From Pseudomonas parasichuanensis (GTDB lineage Bacteria; Pseudomonadota; Gammaproteobacteria; Pseudomonadales; Pseudomonadaceae): a stretch of DNA of 52,110 nt. Shown one piece after another: positions 47,587-52,110 of the stretch. Location of the stretch: the NCBI RefSeq assembly GCF_021601385.1, contig NZ_BQHO01000037.1, positions 1-52,110 on the forward strand, written 5' to 3'. The stretch's first letter is position 1. Each line of letters begins with the position of its first letter. Below the pieces are notes generated by a model that saw only the letters and a list, made by a program, of their open reading frames with translations, made no database searches and was not told the DNA's origin. Position numbers and translations under genes: made by a program.

Positions 47587-48486
47587 TCAGCCTGCGCTAC
47601 GCGCCCGCGCCACTCGCGAACCGGTAGTGCGGCCCAGTACCTCGCTGATACGCAGGCCTGCGGCGATCAGGCGGTCGAGGTCGATACCGGTATCGATGCC
47701 CAGGCCTTGCAGCAGGTAGAGCACGTCTTCGGTGGCGACGTTACCGGTGGCGCCCTTGGCGTACGGGCAGCCGCCCAGGCCCGCGACCGAGCTGTCGAAC
47801 ACCGCGATCCCTTCGAGCAGGCTGGCGTAGACGTTGGCTAGCGCCTGGCCGTAGGTGTCGTGGAAGTGCCCGGCCAGTTGCTCGCGTGGCACCTGCCTTG
47901 CGACCACCTCGAACAACCGGCGCGTATCGCCGGCTGTGCCGGTACCTATGGTGTCGCCCAGCGAGACCTCGTAACAACCCATCTCGTGCAGGGCACGGGC
48001 CACCGGCGCGACCTGCTCGGCGCTGACCGGCCCTTCATAAGGGCAACCCAGCACGCAGGACACGTAACCGCGCACCCGTACCCCCTGCGTGCGCGCGGCC
48101 TCGATGATCGGTTCGAAGCGCTTGAGGCTGTCGCTGATCGAACAGTTGATATTGCGTTGGGAGAAGGCCTCGGAAGCGGCGGCGAACACCGCCACCTCCT
48201 TCACGCCCGCCGCCAGGGCATCCTCGAAGCCGCGCAGGTTGGGTGCCAGCGCCGCGTAGGTAACACCTGCGCGTTGCTGGATACCGGCGAACACTTCGGC
48301 GGAACCGGCCATCTGCGGTACCCACTTGGGCGAGACGAAGCTGCCCACTTCGATGTAGGAGAGGCCGGCATCGGTAAGGTCGTCGACCAGCCGCACCTTG
48401 TCGGCGACGCTGATGGGCTGGGCTTCGTTCTGCAGGCCGTCGCGGGGGCCGACTTCGACCAGGCGGACATTCTTGGGCAATGACAT
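47587..48486 (-). CDS. mvaB: Hydroxymethylglutaryl-CoA lyase
   Basis: Last enzyme of leucine catabolism, cleaving HMG-CoA to acetyl-CoA and acetoacetate; 299 residues, standard length. Motifs: VEVGPRDGLQNE near residue 9 (catalytic Arg/Asp), HFHDTYGQALANVYASLLEG (metal His pair), and GGCPYAKGATGN with the catalytic Cys. ATG 48486 has AGGA upstream. It follows a LiuR-type regulator by 20 bases and probably forms one transcript with it. The longer upstream frame to 48714 is a shadow. Confidence 0.95.
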   Translation of the reverse strand: MSLPKNVRLVEVGPRDGLQNEAQPISVADKVRLVDDLTDAGLSYIEVGSFVSPKWVPQMAGSAEVFAGIQQRAGVTYAALAPNLRGFEDALAAGVKEVAVFAAASEAFSQRNINCSISDSLKRFEPIIEAARTQGVRVRGYVSCVLGCPYEGPVSAEQVAPVARALHEMGCYEVSLGDTIGTGTAGDTRRLFEVVARQVPREQLAGHFHDTYGQALANVYASLLEGIAVFDSSVAGLGGCPYAKGATGNVATEDVLYLLQGLGIDTGIDLDRLIAAGLRISEVLGRTTGSRVARARSAG

Positions 48487-48506
48487 GGCGGGCTTCCTGT
48501 GGCGGA

Positions 48507-48908
48507 TCAACGGTGAGGGTGCTGCTGGTTCAGGGTGGCGGCCAGGGCCTGTTCGCAGCGCTCCTGGGCGGTGTCCAGCTCCAGGTGCATCTGCTGGATG
48601 TCGAGCATTTGCTGCTCCAGCTGGGCACGGCGTTCGGCAATTTTGCCGAGCATGCTGTTGAGCTGCTTGAGGTTGCCGCCCGTGGGGTCGTACAGCCCGA
48701 TCAGTTCGCGACACTCGGCCAGCGAGAAGCCGATGCGCTTGCCGCGCAGGATCAGCTTGAGGGTGACCTTGTCACGGGCCGAGTAGATGCGCTCCAGGCC
48801 ACGACGCTCGGGGCTGAGCAGGCCCTGCTCCTCGTAGAAGCGGATGGCGCGGGTGGTGATGTCCAGCTCGCGGGACAGGTCGGAGATGCTGTAGGTCTGG
48901 CTGGTCAT
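48507..48908 (-). CDS. liuR: MerR-family regulator, LiuR type
   Basis: Transcription factor of 133 residues. The N-terminal MerR HTH reads YSISDLSRELDITTRAIRFY, then ERRGLERIYSARDKVTLKLI, followed by a long coiled-coil dimerisation helix (about 85-120). No metal-binding Cys are present, which suits LiuR, a regulator of leucine/isovalerate degradation genes. It is cotranscribed with mvaB (liuE in some genomes) and a near-perfect LiuR palindrome lies upstream. Whether it represses its own operon is inferred. Confidence 0.88.
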   Translation of the reverse strand: MTSQTYSISDLSRELDITTRAIRFYEEQGLLSPERRGLERIYSARDKVTLKLILRGKRIGFSLAECRELIGLYDPTGGNLKQLNSMLGKIAERRAQLEQQMLDIQQMHLELDTAQERCEQALAATLNQQHPHR

Positions 48909-48948
48909 GCTGATGCTCGGGGGGTGGGATCAGCGTTAACCTAAAGTG

Positions 48949-48970
48949 AGCTTGACGTAAACGTCAAGCT
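48949..48970. promoter_or_regulatory. LiuR-type operator
   Basis: A perfect 10-bp inverted pair, AGCTTGACGT (48949-48958) and ACGTCAAGCT (48961-48970), is separated by two bases. The core TTGACGTAAACGTCAA matches the LiuR motif as I recall it. It lies 41 bases upstream of the start and overlaps a possible TTGACG -35 element read on the reverse strand. Confidence 0.8.
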
Positions 48971-48980
48971 GAAACCGCTC

Positions 48981-49013
48981 CAGGCTCCCGGCAGTCGATG
49001 TGCCAGGAGCCTG
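48981..49013 (-). terminator. Hairpin terminator of endA
   Basis: CAGGCTCC (48981-48988) pairs with GGAGCCTG (49006-49013) and the stem continues inward with GGCA/TGCC. It is placed 8 bases past the endA stop. T-tract is weak. Confidence 0.6.
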
Positions 49014-49021
49014 TGCAGGTG

Positions 49022-49975
49022 CTACTTGCAGTTACCGGCTTTGCGGTAGCCGGCCGCCTGCGCCGCGGCTTCGGAGTCGAATGCCACCTGGTTCTTCGCC
49101 GCTACCTGCGCGTACCCCGGGCAGCCACTGGCCAGGTGGTAGACCTGGCTGTTGCGGTTGCCCAGCACGGCGCCCTGCGCCGCCGTGCTGGCCGCGCTGG
49201 CTTTGGCAGGTTGTGCGGCAGCGGTCACCACCGGAGCGGCGCCTGCTGGCTTGTAACCCGGTGTCCAGCTGCGCTCACCGGTCACGAACGGATTGGAATG
49301 GCCCATCACCGCCGCGATGCGGCGGTCACGCTCCTTCTCCCAGGGCGTTACCGGGTACTGCTTGTCCCATGCCATCAGCAGCTGTTGCTGTTGGCGTGAC
49401 ATGCTCAGCTGGTAGCGGTCGAACATGTAGAAGGTGGTGCGTGCCACCAGGCCTTTGACTTCATTGCGCGGTTCGGCGGCTTTCTGCTGGAAATCGATTT
49501 TTGTGGTGCACTGGCCGTACTGTGGGGCAACGCCTGCGGCCATGCCGTAGTTGAAGTTGCTGCGGTCGCCGTTTACCTCGCCCACGGCCGGATAGAGGTT
49601 GAACAGGTCGGCTTCCATGGCGCGGAACACGGGGTCCTTGTCGACGCAGGCTTCGCGGCCGCCGTTCTGCCAGCACTGGCGCTGGTGGCCGAAGGTCCAG
49701 GCCGGGACGATGTGTTCCCACTCGGTGCGCTCGGCGCGGCTTTGCTGCTTGCGGGTTTCATAGCCGCAGGAGGCCGCGTCGACGCGCCCGCCGGACTTGC
49801 CGACCCAGGTCCATTTGCAGCCACAGTACAGGTCGCCCTGGGCGCTGTTGGCCTGGTCGAGGTAGACCTTCTGCTTGGCGATGACCTTGGCTTCGGTGAA
49901 GGTGGCCGGCGGGGTGGCGAAGGCGGGGGGGATGAGGGCAAGGCACAGGGATGCTGCGTACAACAGTCTTTTCAT
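49022..49975 (-). CDS. endA: Secreted endonuclease I with extra C-terminal domain
   Basis: Periplasmic or secreted non-specific DNA endonuclease, 317 residues. A signal peptide ([20 protein letters not shown]) precedes the His-Me-finger domain. The catalytic motif [16 protein letters not shown] is near residue 80; several Cys could form disulfides. After an Ala-rich linker (about 240-265) a C-terminal module, [21 protein letters not shown], then [22 protein letters not shown], resembles the Ada-like metal/DNA-binding domain seen on other nucleases. Classical E. coli EndA lacks it. ATG 49975 has no strong ribosome site but gives the signal peptide. Confidence 0.9.
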   Translation of the reverse strand: MKRLLYAASLCLALIPPAFATPPATFTEAKVIAKQKVYLDQANSAQGDLYCGCKWTWVGKSGGRVDAASCGYETRKQQSRAERTEWEHIVPAWTFGHQRQCWQNGGREACVDKDPVFRAMEADLFNLYPAVGEVNGDRSNFNYGMAAGVAPQYGQCTTKIDFQQKAAEPRNEVKGLVARTTFYMFDRYQLSMSRQQQQLLMAWDKQYPVTPWEKERDRRIAAVMGHSNPFVTGERSWTPGYKPAGAAPVVTAAAQPAKASAASTAAQGAVLGNRNSQVYHLASGCPGYAQVAAKNQVAFDSEAAAQAAGYRKAGNCK

Positions 49976-50080
49976 GAAAGGGAAAATCGCAGTCGGAAAA
50001 ATCGCGATTATACGCAGGAACGCTTTGTTTTCATGGGCTTGCGCGTGTCGAATGGGATTTCTTTCATGATTGGCGGGCTT

Positions 50081-50104
50081 CATCGCCGGCAAGCCGGCTC
50101 CCAC
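50081..50104. repeat. Single REP unit upstream of endA
   Basis: CATCGCCGGCAAGCCGGCTC begins at 50081, the same unit as at 4787. It lies between endA and the pbp2 gene on the same strand. Confidence 0.75.
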
Positions 50105-50136
50105 ATCATGGGCTTGCTCGCCCCCTTGTAGGAGCG

Positions 50137-52029
50137 CTAGGTGTGCGGCACACCGGCCTGCGCGGCGTTGCCCGCGTACTGCGCCTTCAGGTGCCCTTGT
50201 TCATCCAGCAGGTAGGCGTCCATCACCTCACGCACCACCGGGCCTGCCACCCGCCCACCGGCCTCGCCGTTCTCGATCATCACCGCCACCACCATGGCCG
50301 GGTGGTCGGCTGGGGCGAAGCCGACGAACAGGGCGTTGTCCCGGTGGCGTTCCAGGGTCTTGTTGCGGTTGTAGCGCTCACCCTGCTTGATCGCCACCAC
50401 CTGCGCGGTGCCGCTCTTGCCGGCGATACGGTACTGGGCCCCGGCGGCGGCGGCGCGGGCGATGCCGCGGGCATCGTGCATGACCATCTGCATGCCCTGG
50501 TTGACCTGGTCCCAGGCGCGTTTGTCGTGCAGCACGATGTCTGGCATCGGGTTGGGGTCGATGGGCGTCTGGCCGCCGATGGTCATCGCCAGGTGCGGGC
50601 GGTGCCAGGCGCCCTTGCTGGCCAGCAGGCTGGTGGCCTGGGCCAGCTGCAACGGGGTGACCTGCATGTAGCCCTGGCCGATGCCAAGGATCAGCGTCTC
50701 ACCGGGGAACCAGGCCTGGCGGCGGGTGGCGCGCTTCCAGGCTTGCGACGGCATCAGCCCGGGCGCTTCCTCGAACATGTCCAGCGAGACTTTCTGGCCC
50801 AGGCCGAACTCGGCCATGTAGTCGTGCAGCCGATCGATGCCCAGCTTGTGGGCCAGGTCGTAGAAGTAGGTGTCGTTGGAACGCATGATCGCGGTGTACA
50901 TGTCCACCCAGCCATCACCGCTGTGGTTCCAGTTGCGGTACTTGTGGTCGTAGTTGGGCAGTTCGTAGTAGCCGGGGTCGAACACCCGGCTGCCAGGGGT
51001 GATCACACCGCTGTCCAGGCCGGCGATGGCCACCTCCGGCTTGACGGTTGAGCCGGGGGCATACAGGCCACGCAGCACGCGGTTGAACAGCGGCCGGTCG
51101 ATCGAATCGCGCAGCGCCGAGTACTGCTTGAAACTGATGCCCTTGACGAACAGGTTGGGGTCGAAGCTGGGGTTGCTGACCATCGCCAGCACGTCGCCGT
51201 TGGCCGGGTCCAGCACCACCACCGCGCCACGCCGGTCACCCAGGGCCTTTTCCGCGGCCTGCTGCAGGTGGGCGTCCAGGCTCAGCACGATGGACTTGCC
51301 CGGCACCGGGTCGTGGTGGCGCAGCACCCGCATCACCCGGCCCTGGGCGTTGGTCTCGACCTCTTCGTAACCGACCTGGCCGTGCAGTTCGTGCTCATAG
51401 AAGCGCTCGACGCCGGTCTTGCCGATCGACTGGGTCCCCCGGTACTCGGTGTTGTCGAGGGTCTTGGCCTCTTTCTCGTTGATCCGCCCGACATAGCCCA
51501 CCGAATGGGCGAAGTGCTCGGCCAGCGGGTACTCGCGGATGAACTGCGGCTCTACCTCCAGCCCCGGTAGGCGGAACTGGTTGACGGCGATCAGGGCGAT
51601 CTGCTCTTCGCTCAGGCCGACCATCAATGTGACCGGCTCAAACGGTTTGCGTCCCCGGCGCAGGTCCTTGTCGAACTGGTGGCGGTCGTCCTCGCCGAGG
51701 CTGAGGATCTGCGCCAGCGCGTCGAGCACCTTGGCCGAATCGCCGGCTCGTTCGCGGGTCATGGTCAGGTTGAAGCTGGGCTTGTTGTCGGCCAGCACCA
51801 CGCCGTTGCGGTCATAGATCAATCCGCGCTCGGGCGGGATTGGCAGCACGTGCACGCGGTTGTTTTCCGACACCGCGGTCTGCTGGTCGTGCTGTACCAC
51901 CTGCAATACATAGAGCCGGCCTACCAGCACCGACACCAGGCTGGCGACCAGCAGGGCGCAGGCCAGCAACCGGCGATTGACCAGGTGCTTTTCTTTCTCG
52001 TGGTCCTTGAGGGGGATGGGTTGTGGCAT
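50137..52029 (-). CDS. mrdA: Penicillin-binding protein 2 (class B transpeptidase)
   Basis: Peptidoglycan DD-transpeptidase for cell elongation; 630 residues. A single N-terminal membrane helix is at about 19-41 ([22 protein letters not shown]), a dimerisation/pedestal domain follows, and the catalytic domain has Ser327 in [13 protein letters not shown] in [11 protein letters not shown] and KSG in [11 protein letters not shown]. No rodA or mreBCD partner adjoins it, whereas the main pbpA-rodA locus usually does, so this could be a second PBP2 paralogue. ATG 52029 gives the usual cytoplasmic N-terminus. Its stop TAG is at 50137-50139. Confidence 0.93.
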   Translation of the reverse strand: MPQPIPLKDHEKEKHLVNRRLLACALLVASLVSVLVGRLYVLQVVQHDQQTAVSENNRVHVLPIPPERGLIYDRNGVVLADNKPSFNLTMTRERAGDSAKVLDALAQILSLGEDDRHQFDKDLRRGRKPFEPVTLMVGLSEEQIALIAVNQFRLPGLEVEPQFIREYPLAEHFAHSVGYVGRINEKEAKTLDNTEYRGTQSIGKTGVERFYEHELHGQVGYEEVETNAQGRVMRVLRHHDPVPGKSIVLSLDAHLQQAAEKALGDRRGAVVVLDPANGDVLAMVSNPSFDPNLFVKGISFKQYSALRDSIDRPLFNRVLRGLYAPGSTVKPEVAIAGLDSGVITPGSRVFDPGYYELPNYDHKYRNWNHSGDGWVDMYTAIMRSNDTYFYDLAHKLGIDRLHDYMAEFGLGQKVSLDMFEEAPGLMPSQAWKRATRRQAWFPGETLILGIGQGYMQVTPLQLAQATSLLASKGAWHRPHLAMTIGGQTPIDPNPMPDIVLHDKRAWDQVNQGMQMVMHDARGIARAAAAGAQYRIAGKSGTAQVVAIKQGERYNRNKTLERHRDNALFVGFAPADHPAMVVAVMIENGEAGGRVAGPVVREVMDAYLLDEQGHLKAQYAGNAAQAGVPHT

Positions 52030-52110
52030 GGGCGGTGACGGGTCGGTCTGGGCGGTACGTGCGGGGCGGCGATGCTACGCGGGCGGGCGGCGAGGCTCAA
52101 GGCGGGGGCT

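Noticed and set aside
47243-47719. Forward 158-aa and reverse 75-aa frames in the AT-rich gap
   Set aside because: They overlap the crcY RNA, its promoter and the mvaB end, lack ribosome sites and show no family resemblance.

Overview
The window is a high-GC bacterial chromosome segment that looks like the Pseudomonas putida group. The signs are MvaT/Tur-type H-NS-like protein, an OprD-family porin, a MexEF-OprN efflux operon, a CrcY-like RNA between mgtC and the HMG-CoA lyase gene, and two families of P. putida-style REP palindromes in many intergenic gaps. Gene density is high. No tRNA, rRNA, complete insertion sequence, prophage or CRISPR array was recognised. All functions come from reading motifs and family resemblance; no database search was run.

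Layout. (1) 1-7608: reductive pyrimidine catabolism, with an N-carbamoyl-beta-alanine amidohydrolase (cut by the window edge) and an NCS1 transporter divergent from dihydropyrimidinase, preT and preA. (2) 7609-13447: a small orphan gene, gloA, an MvaT-family gene, an OprD porin, an isolated cobF, a glycosyltransferase-like gene and a single-domain response regulator. (3) 13708-20216: a five-gene signalling operon with a CHASE3/GAF hybrid kinase carrying three receivers, CheR, a receiver-less CheB, a receiver-kinase fusion and a receiver, but no chemoreceptor, CheA or CheW. (4) 20374-24332: a compact four-gene Anbu (proteasome-like) operon with transglutaminase-like, alpha-E and ATP-grasp proteins. 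(5) 24706-28510: a GntR-family regulator divergent from a polar amino-acid ABC transporter, followed by a very long inverted repeat. (6) 28998-36328: oprN-mexF-mexE divergent from an MFS transporter. (7) 36436-46349: a two-component pair, ppnN, an SDR oxidoreductase, a soluble hybrid kinase, a MocR-type regulator, ccoG and a DUF3203-like gene. (8) 46519-52029: mgtC, the crcY ncRNA with a sigma-54 promoter and upstream inverted half-sites, a LiuR-type regulator plus HMG-CoA lyase, a secreted endonuclease I and a penicillin-binding protein 2.

The points most worth following are the crcY locus with its promoter architecture, the Anbu peptide-ligation/proteolysis operon, the CheR/CheB-containing phosphorelay without chemoreceptors, a 65-bp perfect inverted repeat embedded in much longer imperfect arms, and a MITE-like palindrome at 40081-40178.
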